Positions 11,117-19,212 of a DNA stretch of 64,000 bases are shown piece by piece. The notes beneath the pieces are model-generated. The model ran no database searches and was not told the origin of the DNA. It worked only from the letters and a program-made list of their open reading frames with translations. The position numbers were made by a program, and so were the translations under genes. How positions within the stretch are numbered: position 1 is the stretch's first letter; the number at the start of each line of letters is the position of its first letter. The stretch covers positions 3,917,001 to 3,981,000 of the forward strand of contig NZ_CP089985.1 of the NCBI RefSeq assembly GCF_021390155.1. The letters run 5' to 3'. The stretch is from Pseudomonas sp. HN11. Lineage in GTDB: Bacteria; Pseudomonadota; Gammaproteobacteria; Pseudomonadales; Pseudomonadaceae.

Positions 11117-12379
11117 GTGAGTTCACTCGCCCGCAATTCCTCCGTTCGTCTGGGTTTTATCGGTTTTGGCAGCCTGGCTTTCACCCTGCCCCTTGCCGCT
11201 TCGGCCGATGGCTTCGTCGACGACGCCAAGGCCACAATCAACCTGCGCAACGCCTACTTCAACCGCAACTTCACCAACCCGACCAACCCCCAGGGCAAGG
11301 CCGAAGAATGGACGCAGAACTTCATTCTCGACGCCAAGTCCGGCTTTACCCAGGGCACCGTGGGCTTCGGCATCGATGTGCTCGGCCTGTATTCGCAAAA
11401 GCTCGATGGCGGTAAAGGCACCGGCGGTACGCAATTGCTACCGATCCACAGCGACGGCCGCCCGGCCGACAACTTCGGGCGCCTGGGCGTGGCGCTGAAA
11501 ACCAAGTTATCGAAGACGGAATTGAAGGTCGGCGAATGGATGCCGGTGCTGCCGATCCTGCGCTCTGACGACGGCCGCTCACTGCCCCAGACGTTCCGTG
11601 GTGGTCAGGTCACATCCAATGAAATCGCCGGCCTGACGCTCTACGGCGGGCAGTTTCGCGGTAACAGCCCGCGCAATGACGCGAGCATGGAAGACATGTT
11701 CATGAACGGCAAAGCCGCGTTCACCTCTGACCGCTTCAACTTCGGCGGCGGCGAATACAGCTTCAATGACAAACGCACCCAGGTCGGCGTGTGGTACGCC
11801 GAACTCAGCGATATCTACCAACAACAGTATTTCAACCTGACTCACAGCCAACCCGTGGGCGACTGGACCCTGGGCGCCAACCTCGGCTTTTTCACCGGCA
11901 AGGAAGACGGCAGCGCCCTGGCCGGTGACCTCGACAACAAGACCGCTTTCGCCCTGCTCTCGGCCAAATACAACGGCAACACCTTCTATGTGGGCCTGCA
12001 GAAACTCACTGGTGACAGCGTGTGGATGCGTGTCAACGGCACCAGCGGCGGCACCCTGGCCAACGACAGCTACAACGCCAGCTATGATAATGCCAAGGAA
12101 AAATCCTGGCAGGTGCGCCATGACTTCAACTTCGTAGTGCTGGGTATTCCGGGATTGACCATGATGAACCGCTACATCAGCGGCAGTAACGTGCATACCG
12201 GGGCGATCACCGACGGTAAGGAATGGGGCCGGGAATCGGAACTGGCCTACACGGTACAGAGCGGTGCGCTAAAGGATCTGAACGTGCGCTGGCGCAACTC
12301 GACCATGCGTCGGGATTTCAGCAACAACGAGTTTGATGAAAATAGGCTGTTTATCAGCTACCCGATTTCACTGCTGTAA
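11117..12379 (+). CDS. OprD-family outer membrane porin, probably hexuronate-specific
   Basis: 420 residues from GTG 11117, preceded by AAAGGGAG. A signal peptide ends near ASADG (about 31), followed by beta-strand-rich sequence with OprD landmarks (INLRNAYFNRNF, SKTELKVGEWMPVLPILRSDDGRSLPQ read in parts, KEKSWQVRHDFNF) and a terminal strand ending ISLL. OprD proteins are 18-strand channels for carboxylated substrates. The uronate dehydrogenase, aldarolactonase and TRAP genes just downstream suggest uptake of glucuronate or galacturonate. The start codon choice is moderately sure. Confidence 0.9.
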   Translation: MSSLARNSSVRLGFIGFGSLAFTLPLAASADGFVDDAKATINLRNAYFNRNFTNPTNPQGKAEEWTQNFILDAKSGFTQGTVGFGIDVLGLYSQKLDGGKGTGGTQLLPIHSDGRPADNFGRLGVALKTKLSKTELKVGEWMPVLPILRSDDGRSLPQTFRGGQVTSNEIAGLTLYGGQFRGNSPRNDASMEDMFMNGKAAFTSDRFNFGGGEYSFNDKRTQVGVWYAELSDIYQQQYFNLTHSQPVGDWTLGANLGFFTGKEDGSALAGDLDNKTAFALLSAKYNGNTFYVGLQKLTGDSVWMRVNGTSGGTLANDSYNASYDNAKEKSWQVRHDFNFVVLGIPGLTMMNRYISGSNVHTGAITDGKEWGRESELAYTVQSGALKDLNVRWRNSTMRRDFSNNEFDENRLFISYPISLL

Positions 12380-12424
12380 GGTTTCGGATCGGACGGGAAC
12401 TTTCAGTCAACGCCCCCGCCTTTC

Positions 12425-12511
12425 GGGAGCGGGCTTGCGCGCGAATGCGGCACATCAGCACCGGACGAGTCGACCGACATACCGTATTCGCGAGCAAGCT
12501 CGCTCCCATAT
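12425..12511. repeat. REP doublet between porin and uronate dehydrogenase
   Basis: GGGAGCGGGCTTGCGCGCGA (12425) and the inverse TTCGCGAGCAAGCTCGCTCC (from about 12487) form imperfect inverted arms separated by about 40 bases. Confidence 0.75.
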
Positions 12512-12577
12512 TTCCGGCCCTTACTTAACCGGAAGAACGTTGACAACCTAGGGAATCCCTAACGATACTTCGGCATA

Positions 12578-12590
12578 GTCATACGACAAC
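12578..12590. promoter_or_regulatory. GTCATACGACAAC site upstream of udh
   Basis: Shares 11 of 13 bases with the palindrome at 11061-11073 before the porin gene. It lies 22 bases before the udh start and is a candidate operator for a GntR-type hexuronate/aldarate regulator encoded elsewhere. Confidence 0.4.
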
Positions 12591-12612
12591 CTACAACAAC
12601 AATGGAACCCTC

Positions 12613-13437
12613 ATGACCACCACCACAACCACGCCCGTTCCATTCAATCGCCTGCTGCTCACCGGTGCTGCGGGCGGCCTGGGTAAAGTCTTGCGCGAGC
12701 GCCTGCGCCCTTACGCCCAGGTACTGCGTCTGTCGGACATCGCCAACATGGCCCCGGCTGCCGACGCGTGCGAAGAAGTGCAACCCTGCGACCTCGCCGA
12801 CAAACAAGCCGTGCACCACTTGGTGGAAGGCGTCGACGCGATCCTGCACTTCGGCGGCGTATCGGTTGAGCGCTCTTTCGAAGAAGTGCTCGGCGCGAAC
12901 ATCAGCGGCATTTTCCATATCTATGAAGCCGCGCGCCGCCACGGTGTGAAGCGCGTGATTTTCGCCAGTTCCAACCACGTGATCGGCTTCTACAAGCAAG
13001 GTGAGAAACTCGACGCCCACTCCCCTCGCCGCCCGGACAGCTACTACGGCTTGTCCAAGTCCTACGGCGAAGACATGGCCAGCTTCTACTTTGACCGCTA
13101 CGGCATCGAGACCGTCAGCATCCGCATTGGCTCGTCGTTCCCGGAGCCACAGAATCGCCGCATGATGCACACCTGGCTGAGCTTCGACGACCTGACTCAA
13201 TTGCTTGAGCGCGCGCTGTACACCCCCAACGTCGGCCACACGGTGGTCTACGGCATGTCGGATAACCTCGACACCTGGTGGGACAACCGCTACGCCGCGC
13301 ACTTGGGCTTTGTCCCCAAAGACAGCTCCGAAGTGTTCCGCGCCCAGGTCGAAACCCAACCACCGGTCGCCGCCGATGACCCGGCCAAGGTCTACCAGGG
13401 CGGTGCGTTCTGCGCGGCCGGTCCTTTTGGGGACTGA
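12613..13437 (+). CDS. udh: NAD-dependent uronate dehydrogenase
   Basis: 274 residues, matching the length of characterised pseudomonad uronate dehydrogenases. It is an extended short-chain dehydrogenase with an N-terminal GAAGGLGKVLRERL nucleotide loop, FASSNHVIGFY, and the catalytic YYGLSKSYGE (Tyr and Lys). It oxidises glucuronate or galacturonate C1 to the aldarolactone in the cytosol. The lactonase gene follows after two bases, then the TRAP genes. This is the oxidative, not isomerase, hexuronate pathway. Confidence 0.93.
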   Translation: MTTTTTTPVPFNRLLLTGAAGGLGKVLRERLRPYAQVLRLSDIANMAPAADACEEVQPCDLADKQAVHHLVEGVDAILHFGGVSVERSFEEVLGANISGIFHIYEAARRHGVKRVIFASSNHVIGFYKQGEKLDAHSPRRPDSYYGLSKSYGEDMASFYFDRYGIETVSIRIGSSFPEPQNRRMMHTWLSFDDLTQLLERALYTPNVGHTVVYGMSDNLDTWWDNRYAAHLGFVPKDSSEVFRAQVETQPPVAADDPAKVYQGGAFCAAGPFGD

Positions 13438-13439
13438 CC

Positions 13440-14315
13440 ATGACCGCTGAACTGATCGTCGATGCCCGCAATGCCGTAGGCGAATGCCCGGTGTGGGTGC
13501 CCGAGGAAAACGCCCTGTACTGGGTGGATATCCCCAAGGGTGGCCTGCAACGCTGGAACGCTGCCAACGGCCACATGGCCGCCTGGACAGCCCCACAGAT
13601 GCTTGCCTGCATCGCTCGCACTGACGCGGGCAACTGGGTCGCCGGTATGGAGACCGGCTTCTTCCAGCTCACCCCGCACAACGACGGCAGCCTCGACACG
13701 ACGCCTCTGGCGGGTGTCGAGCACCCACGCCAGGACATGCGCCTGAACGACGGCCGCTGCGATCGCCAGGGTCGCTTCTGGGCCGGCAGCATGGTGCTGA
13801 ACATGGGCTTGAATGCGGCCGAGGGCACCTTGTATCGCTACGCATCCGGTGCGGCGCCCCAGGCTCAGTTGGACGGCTTTATCACCTTGAATGGCCTGGC
13901 TTTCAGCCCCGATGGCCGCACGATGTATGCCTCCGACTCCCATCCGCTGGTGCAGCAGATCTGGGCCTTCGACTACGACATCGACACCGGCACGCCGTCC
14001 AATCGCCGCGTGTTCGTGGACATGCACAAGTACCTCGGCCGCCCCGACGGCGCGGCCGTGGATGCCGATGGCTGCTACTGGATCTGCGCCAACGACGCCG
14101 GGCTGATCCATCGCTTCACCCCGGACGGTCGCCTCGATCGCTCCCTCACCGTACCGGTGAAAAAACCCACCATGTGCGCCTTTGGCGGCAGTCGCCTGGA
14201 CACCCTGTTCGTCACCTCGATCCGCGATGACCAGAGTGAACAGTCACTGTCCGGCGGCGTGTTCGCCCTCAACCCCGGCGTTGTCGGAGTGCCGGAGCCC
14301 ACCTTCACCCTCTAG
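13440..14315 (+). CDS. uxuL: SMP-30/gluconolactonase-family aldarolactonase
   Basis: 291-residue six-bladed beta-propeller with family motifs NAVGECPVWVPEENALYWVDI (Glu metal ligand, given in parts), RLNDGRCDRQGRFWAGSM (Asn/Asp ligands) and ASDSHPLVQQIW. It should hydrolyse the galactaro- or glucaro-lactone made by Udh to the open aldarate. The symbol follows the hexuronate lactonase described in Pseudomonas; assignment rests on context and family. It is cotranscribed with udh. Confidence 0.82.
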   Translation: MTAELIVDARNAVGECPVWVPEENALYWVDIPKGGLQRWNAANGHMAAWTAPQMLACIARTDAGNWVAGMETGFFQLTPHNDGSLDTTPLAGVEHPRQDMRLNDGRCDRQGRFWAGSMVLNMGLNAAEGTLYRYASGAAPQAQLDGFITLNGLAFSPDGRTMYASDSHPLVQQIWAFDYDIDTGTPSNRRVFVDMHKYLGRPDGAAVDADGCYWICANDAGLIHRFTPDGRLDRSLTVPVKKPTMCAFGGSRLDTLFVTSIRDDQSEQSLSGGVFALNPGVVGVPEPTFTL

Positions 14316-14366
14316 CTGCATCGCTGTGCCTTGAATACAACAATAACAAGACAGGAATGAACCCCC

Positions 14367-15329
14367 ATGGACTTCAACCGCACTTTGCTCGCCGCCGCAT
14401 TTTTTACCCTCAGCAGCGCCGCCCACGCGCTGGAAATCAAATTCGCCGACATCCACCCCGCCGGCTACCCCACCGTTGTTGCCGAAGAGAACATGGGCAA
14501 GGCCCTGACCAAAGAAAGCAATGGCGAACTGACCTTCAAGTATTTCCCCGGCGGTGTCCTCGGCTCCGAGAAAGAAGTGGTCGAACAGGCGCAAGTCGGC
14601 GCCATCCAGATGACCCGCGTCAGCCTCGGCATTGTCGGCCCGGTGGTGCCGGACGTGAACGTGTTCAACCTGCCGTTCGTGTTCCGCGACCAGGCGCATA
14701 TGCGCAAGGTCATCGACGGCGAGATCGGCGACGAGATCCTCGCCAAAATCACCGACTCCGAATTCGGCCTGGTCGCCCTGGCCTGGATGGACGGCGGCAC
14801 GCGCAACCTCTACACCAAGAAACCGGTACGCAAGATCGAAGACCTCAAGGGCATGAAGATCCGCGTGCAAGGCAACCCGCTGTTCATCGAGGCCTTCAAT
14901 GAAATGCGGGCCAATGCCGTCGCCATGGACACCGGCGAAATCTTCAGTGCCCTGCAGACCGGCGTGATCGATGGCGCAGAAAACAACCCGCCGACCCTGC
15001 TGGAGCACAACCATTTCCAGAACGCCAAGTACTACACCCTCACCGAACACCTGATTTTGCCCGAGCCCATCGTGATGTCGAAAATCACCTGGAACAAACT
15101 CACCCCCGCGCAACAGGCCATGGTGAAAAAAGCCGCCAAGGCCGCCCAGGCTGACGAACGCGTGTTGTGGGACGCCAAGTCCGCCAGCAGTGAGACCAAG
15201 CTCAAGGCCGCCGGCGTGGAGTTCATCACCGTCGACAAAAAACCCTTCTATGACGCCACCGCGCCGGTTCGCGCCAAGTACGGTGCGGCTTACGCCGACA
15301 TCATCAAGCGTATCGACGCCGTCCAGTAA
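14367..15329 (+). CDS. TRAP transporter substrate-binding protein (DctP family)
   Basis: 320 residues with a signal peptide to SSAAHA (about 22). Typical DctP segments are IKFADIHPAGYPTV, GELTFKYFPGGVLGSEKEVVEQ (read in parts), the carboxylate-binding Arg in GNPLFIEAFNE/KIRVQGNP, and GVIDGAENNPPTL. It is the periplasmic receptor for the small and large permease subunits encoded next. Context suggests hexuronate binding. Confidence 0.92.
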   Translation: MDFNRTLLAAAFFTLSSAAHALEIKFADIHPAGYPTVVAEENMGKALTKESNGELTFKYFPGGVLGSEKEVVEQAQVGAIQMTRVSLGIVGPVVPDVNVFNLPFVFRDQAHMRKVIDGEIGDEILAKITDSEFGLVALAWMDGGTRNLYTKKPVRKIEDLKGMKIRVQGNPLFIEAFNEMRANAVAMDTGEIFSALQTGVIDGAENNPPTLLEHNHFQNAKYYTLTEHLILPEPIVMSKITWNKLTPAQQAMVKKAAKAAQADERVLWDAKSASSETKLKAAGVEFITVDKKPFYDATAPVRAKYGAAYADIIKRIDAVQ

Positions 15330-15393
15330 CACCCTCCTTCTCTAGCAAGGCCCGGCGCGGTCGGCATCGACACGCCCGGTTACGGTGAACGCC

Positions 15394-15921
15394 ATGAAGA
15401 ATTTACTGCTGCGCATCAACGACCGCATCTACATGACCTGCATCTGGGTCGCCGGCCTCTCGGTATTGGGGGTCGCACTGATCATACCCTGGGGCATCTT
15501 CGCCCGTTACGTCCTCGGCACCGGTTCCAGCTGGCCGGAGCCCACCGCCATCCTGTTGATGCTGGTATTCACCTTTATCGGCGCCGCCGCCAGTTACCGC
15601 GCCGGCGCGCATATGTCGGTGGCCATGGTCACTGACCGCCTGCCACCCCGCCAACGCCAGATCATCGGCGTGGTCTCGCAATTGCTGATGGGCACCATCT
15701 GCCTGTTCATGACGATCTGGGGCACCAAGCTGTGCCTGTCCACCTGGAACCAGTTCATGAGTGCCATCCCTACCCTGCGCGTGGGCATCACTTACATGCC
15801 GATCCCGATTGGCGGGCTGCTGACCCTGATTTTTGTGGTGGAGAAACTCCTGATCGGTGACCAGAGCAACCGTCGGGTCGTGCGCTTCGACCTGGTAGAA
15901 GAAAGCGAAGGGGCCGCTTGA
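15394..15921 (+). CDS. TRAP transporter small permease (DctQ family)
   Basis: About 175 residues from ATG 15394; a GTG nine bases earlier is an equally open alternative. Four membrane helices and the family segments IFARYVLGTGSSWPEP and MLVFTFIGAAASYRAGAHM are clear. It joins the large permease DctM encoded two bases downstream to form the sodium-driven importer in the inner membrane. Confidence 0.9.
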   Translation: MKNLLLRINDRIYMTCIWVAGLSVLGVALIIPWGIFARYVLGTGSSWPEPTAILLMLVFTFIGAAASYRAGAHMSVAMVTDRLPPRQRQIIGVVSQLLMGTICLFMTIWGTKLCLSTWNQFMSAIPTLRVGITYMPIPIGGLLTLIFVVEKLLIGDQSNRRVVRFDLVEESEGAA

Positions 15922-15922
15922 T

Positions 15923-17203
15923 ATGGACGCATTGATTCTGTTGGGCAGCTTTATCGCCTTGATCCTGATCGGCATGCCGGTGGCCTACGCGCTGGGCTTG
16001 TCGGCGCTGATCGGCGCGTGGTGGATCGACATCCCGTTCCAGGCCTTGATGATCCAGGTGGCCGGCGGGGTGAACAAATTTTCGCTGATGGCGATTCCGT
16101 TCTTTGTGCTGGCCGGCGCGATCATGGCCGAAGGCGGCATGTCACGGCGGCTGGTGGCGTTTGCCGGCGTGCTGGTGGGCTTTGTACGCGGCGGCCTGTC
16201 GTTGGTGAACATCATGGCCTCGACGTTTTTCGGCGCGATTTCCGGCTCGTCGGTGGCGGACACCGCCTCTGTCGGCTCAGTGCTCATCCCGGAAATGGAA
16301 CGCCGTGGCTACCCGCGTGAATTCGCCACGGCGGTGACCGTCAGTGGTTCGGTACAGGCACTGCTGACCCCGCCCAGCCATAACTCGGTGCTCTACTCCC
16401 TGGCGGCCGGCGGTACGGTGTCGATTGCGTCGCTGTTCATGGCCGGCGTGGTGCCGGGCTTGCTGATGAGCGCGTGTCTGATGGTGCTGTGCCTGATCTT
16501 TGCGAAAAAGCGCAACTACCCCAAGGGTGAAGTCATTGCGCTCAAGCAGGCGCTGAAAATCTGCGCCGATGCGCTCTGGGGCCTGATGGCCATGGTGATC
16601 ATCCTGGGCGGTATCCTCTCGGGGATTTTCACCGCCACTGAATCTGCCGCGATTGCCGTGCTGTGGGCGTTCTTCGTGACCATGTTCATCTACCGCGACT
16701 ACAAATGGAGCGAGCTGCCCAAGCTGATGCATCGCACGGTGCGCACCATTTCCATCGTGATGATCCTGATCGCCTTTGCCGCCAGCTTCGGCTACATCAT
16801 GACCCTGATGCAGATCCCGGCAAAAATCACCACGATGTTCCTGACCCTGTCGGACAACCGCTACGTGATCCTGATGTGCATCAACGCCATGCTGCTGTTG
16901 CTCGGCACGGTGATGGACATGGCGCCGCTGATCTTGATCCTTACACCGATCCTGCTGCCGGTGGTGCTGGGTATCGGCGTCGATCCGGTGCACTTCGGCA
17001 TGATCATGCTGGTCAACCTCGGTATCGGCCTGATCACTCCGCCCGTGGGCGCGGTGCTGTTCGTCGGTGCGGCGGTGGGCAAGGTCAGCATCGAGAAAAC
17101 CGTGAAGGCGCTGCTGCCGTTCTATGGCGTGTTGTTCCTGGTACTGATGGCCGTGACCTACATTCCGGCGCTGTCGTTGTGGCTGCCAAGCGTGGTGCTC
17201 TGA
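15923..17203 (+). CDS. TRAP transporter large permease (DctM family)
   Basis: 426 residues with about 11-12 helices, including the DctM hallmarks FFGAISGSSVADTASVGS, GYPREFATAVTVSGS and LIPE. It is the transport subunit of the hexuronate TRAP system. Its stop overlaps the next start (TGATG), coupling it to the epimerase gene. Confidence 0.93.
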   Translation: MDALILLGSFIALILIGMPVAYALGLSALIGAWWIDIPFQALMIQVAGGVNKFSLMAIPFFVLAGAIMAEGGMSRRLVAFAGVLVGFVRGGLSLVNIMASTFFGAISGSSVADTASVGSVLIPEMERRGYPREFATAVTVSGSVQALLTPPSHNSVLYSLAAGGTVSIASLFMAGVVPGLLMSACLMVLCLIFAKKRNYPKGEVIALKQALKICADALWGLMAMVIILGGILSGIFTATESAAIAVLWAFFVTMFIYRDYKWSELPKLMHRTVRTISIVMILIAFAASFGYIMTLMQIPAKITTMFLTLSDNRYVILMCINAMLLLLGTVMDMAPLILILTPILLPVVLGIGVDPVHFGMIMLVNLGIGLITPPVGAVLFVGAAVGKVSIEKTVKALLPFYGVLFLVLMAVTYIPALSLWLPSVVL

Positions 17204-18081
17204 TGCTGATTGAACTGCAGGACAACCTGACCCACCTCACCCTCGCGCCAGGCACGGGAGGCAGCATCGTCAACTGGACGGTGCGCGCCACCGGCCAGCC
17301 ACTGTTGCGGCACAGCGATGCGCACGCGATCAACACCGGGTTGCCAGGCAAGCTCGGCTGTTATCCCTTGGCGCCCTGGTCCAACCGGATTGCCGATGGC
17401 GGTTTCGCCAACCCCGACGGTTGGCTGGCGCTGGCGCCCAATAGCTTGACCGACCCGCTGCCGATTCACGGTTCGGCCTGGCAACGGGCGTGGCGGGTGG
17501 TCAGCCAGGCAGCGGATGAAGTTGTACTGGAGGTGATGTGCGACGTGCCGTTCGCCTATCGCGCCGAGCAGCGATTTCGGTTGGAGAACGGTGAACTGAG
17601 CATCGCTTTGCGCGTGACCCATCTGGCGGAAAAACCCGCGTGGCATGGGCTGGGATTGCATCCGTATCTGCCGCGCACAGCAGGTACGCGGTTGCAGGCC
17701 AAGGCGTTGCAAGTGTGGATGAGTGACACGTCCAAGTTACCGACAGGGCTGGCGCCGGTGCCCGCCGACTGGAATTTCCAGCAGTTGAAAACCCTGCCTG
17801 AAGGCTTGGTGGACAACGGCTTTTGCCACTGGGACGGCCACTGCCTGATCGAGCAGCCGGAACTGGGCTACACACTGGAATGCCAGGCCACCGGGAGTGA
17901 ATACTTTCTACTGTACTGCCCGCCGGGGCTGGGGTTCTTTTGCATCGAGCCGGTGAATCATCCGGTGAATGCTCACCACCTGCCAGGACGGCCTGGGCTG
18001 AAGCTGTTGGAGCAAGGCCAGTCGGCGGAATTGGCCTTTACCCTCACGTATCAAGCGCTGTCAGGGCGGGCTGTTCTTTAA
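17203..18081 (+). CDS. Aldose 1-epimerase family protein
   Basis: 292 residues from ATG 17203, which overlaps the dctM stop by one base. Galactose-mutarotase-like fold with CYPLAPWSNRIADG, HGSAWQRAWRV and the catalytic-region GLHPYLPR. It probably interconverts uronate anomers so that uronate dehydrogenase receives its preferred form. It is the last gene of the udh operon; its end overlaps by 21 bases the end of the convergent HlyD gene. Confidence 0.87.
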   Translation: MLIELQDNLTHLTLAPGTGGSIVNWTVRATGQPLLRHSDAHAINTGLPGKLGCYPLAPWSNRIADGGFANPDGWLALAPNSLTDPLPIHGSAWQRAWRVVSQAADEVVLEVMCDVPFAYRAEQRFRLENGELSIALRVTHLAEKPAWHGLGLHPYLPRTAGTRLQAKALQVWMSDTSKLPTGLAPVPADWNFQQLKTLPEGLVDNGFCHWDGHCLIEQPELGYTLECQATGSEYFLLYCPPGLGFFCIEPVNHPVNAHHLPGRPGLKLLEQGQSAELAFTLTYQALSGRAVL

Positions 18082-19212
18082 CCGCCCCGCCGTATCGATA
18101 CTGACGACCACCGACAACCCAGGCCGCAACCGCTCGCTCTCGGCCTGGTCCGGGTCAACCATGATCCGCACCGGCACGCGCTGGGCGATCTTGACGAAGT
18201 TGCCGGTGGCATTGTCGGCCTGCAACAGACTGAACTCCGAGCCGGTGGCGGGTGAAATATGCTGTACCGTGCCGTGGAATTTGCGGTGGTTCAGCGCATC
18301 CACCGTGAAGGTCACCGGCTGGCCGACCTGCACGTTGTCCATCTGGGTTTCCTTCATATTGGCGATCACCCACAACTGCGGCGGCACCAGCGCCATCAAC
18401 TGCGCACCTGAGTTGACGTAGGCCCCGAGCCGCACGCCGATCTGCCCAAGCTGACCATCGCGGGGCGCGGTGATGCGGGTGTTGGACAGATCGATTCGCG
18501 CCAACTCCACCGCCGCCTCGGCACTGGCCACGGCCGCTTCCAGAGAGCCGCGGTTGACGATCACCGTCTGCAGATCCTGCCGCGCGATTTCCAGGCTGGC
18601 CTGTGCTTGCGCCACGGCGGCGATGGTCTGCGCGTTGGCGGCGCGGGTCACGTCCAGCTCGCGCTTGGACACCGAGCCGTCGCTGATCAACTCTTCATTG
18701 CGGCGCAAATCGGCGGTGCTCTTGCGCGCCTGCGCCTGGCTGTCCGCCAAGGCTGCCTGGCGCAACTTGATGGTGGCTTCGGCACTGTTGCGCTGCTGCA
18801 CCACATTCGCCAACGACGCCTGCTGCACCGCCAATTGCGCCAACGCCTGGTCCAGGCGCTGCTTGTAGATGCGGTCGTCCAGACGTACCAGCAGGTCACC
18901 GGCCTTTACATACTGGAAGTCCTGCACCGGCACTTCGAACACATAGCCGCTGAGCTGCGGCCCGATAATCGTCACCTGCCCACGCACCAGCGCGTTCTCG
19001 GTGGTTTCCACCGCACTGCTGAACGGTGGCAACTGCCAGGCATACAACACGATCAGCACCCCGACGATGGCAATTGCGGCAAAGCCCAGGGACGAGACGA
19101 TGCGCACCCGCAAGGAGCGCGGCTCGGTGACTGTGGCGCCGGGCGGTGTGCTGCCTTCCGGGGTAGAGGCGATGGCGTTGGTGGTCGTGGTGGTGGAAGT
19201 CGGTTCGGTCAT
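18061..19212 (-). CDS. HlyD/EmrA-type membrane fusion protein
   Basis: 383 residues: a Pro/Thr-rich cytosolic start, one membrane helix (about 32-54), a lipoyl-like half (VRGQVTIIGPQLSGYVFEV), a long coiled coil (about 110-230) and the matching half-motif ITAPRDGQLGQIGVRLGAYV. It links the MFS pump encoded just upstream to an outer membrane factor. Its ATG overlaps the MFS stop (ATGA). No outer membrane component is in the operon. Confidence 0.9.
   Translation of the reverse strand: MTEPTSTTTTTNAIASTPEGSTPPGATVTEPRSLRVRIVSSLGFAAIAIVGVLIVLYAWQLPPFSSAVETTENALVRGQVTIIGPQLSGYVFEVPVQDFQYVKAGDLLVRLDDRIYKQRLDQALAQLAVQQASLANVVQQRNSAEATIKLRQAALADSQAQARKSTADLRRNEELISDGSVSKRELDVTRAANAQTIAAVAQAQASLEIARQDLQTVIVNRGSLEAAVASAEAAVELARIDLSNTRITAPRDGQLGQIGVRLGAYVNSGAQLMALVPPQLWVIANMKETQMDNVQVGQPVTFTVDALNHRKFHGTVQHISPATGSEFSLLQADNATGNFVKIAQRVPVRIMVDPDQAESERLRPGLSVVVSIDTAGRLKNSPP

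Noticed and set aside
16663..17202. N-terminal extension of the aldose epimerase inside dctM
   Set aside because: It overlaps the conserved dctM C terminus in another frame; ATG 17203 with TGATG coupling is the natural start.
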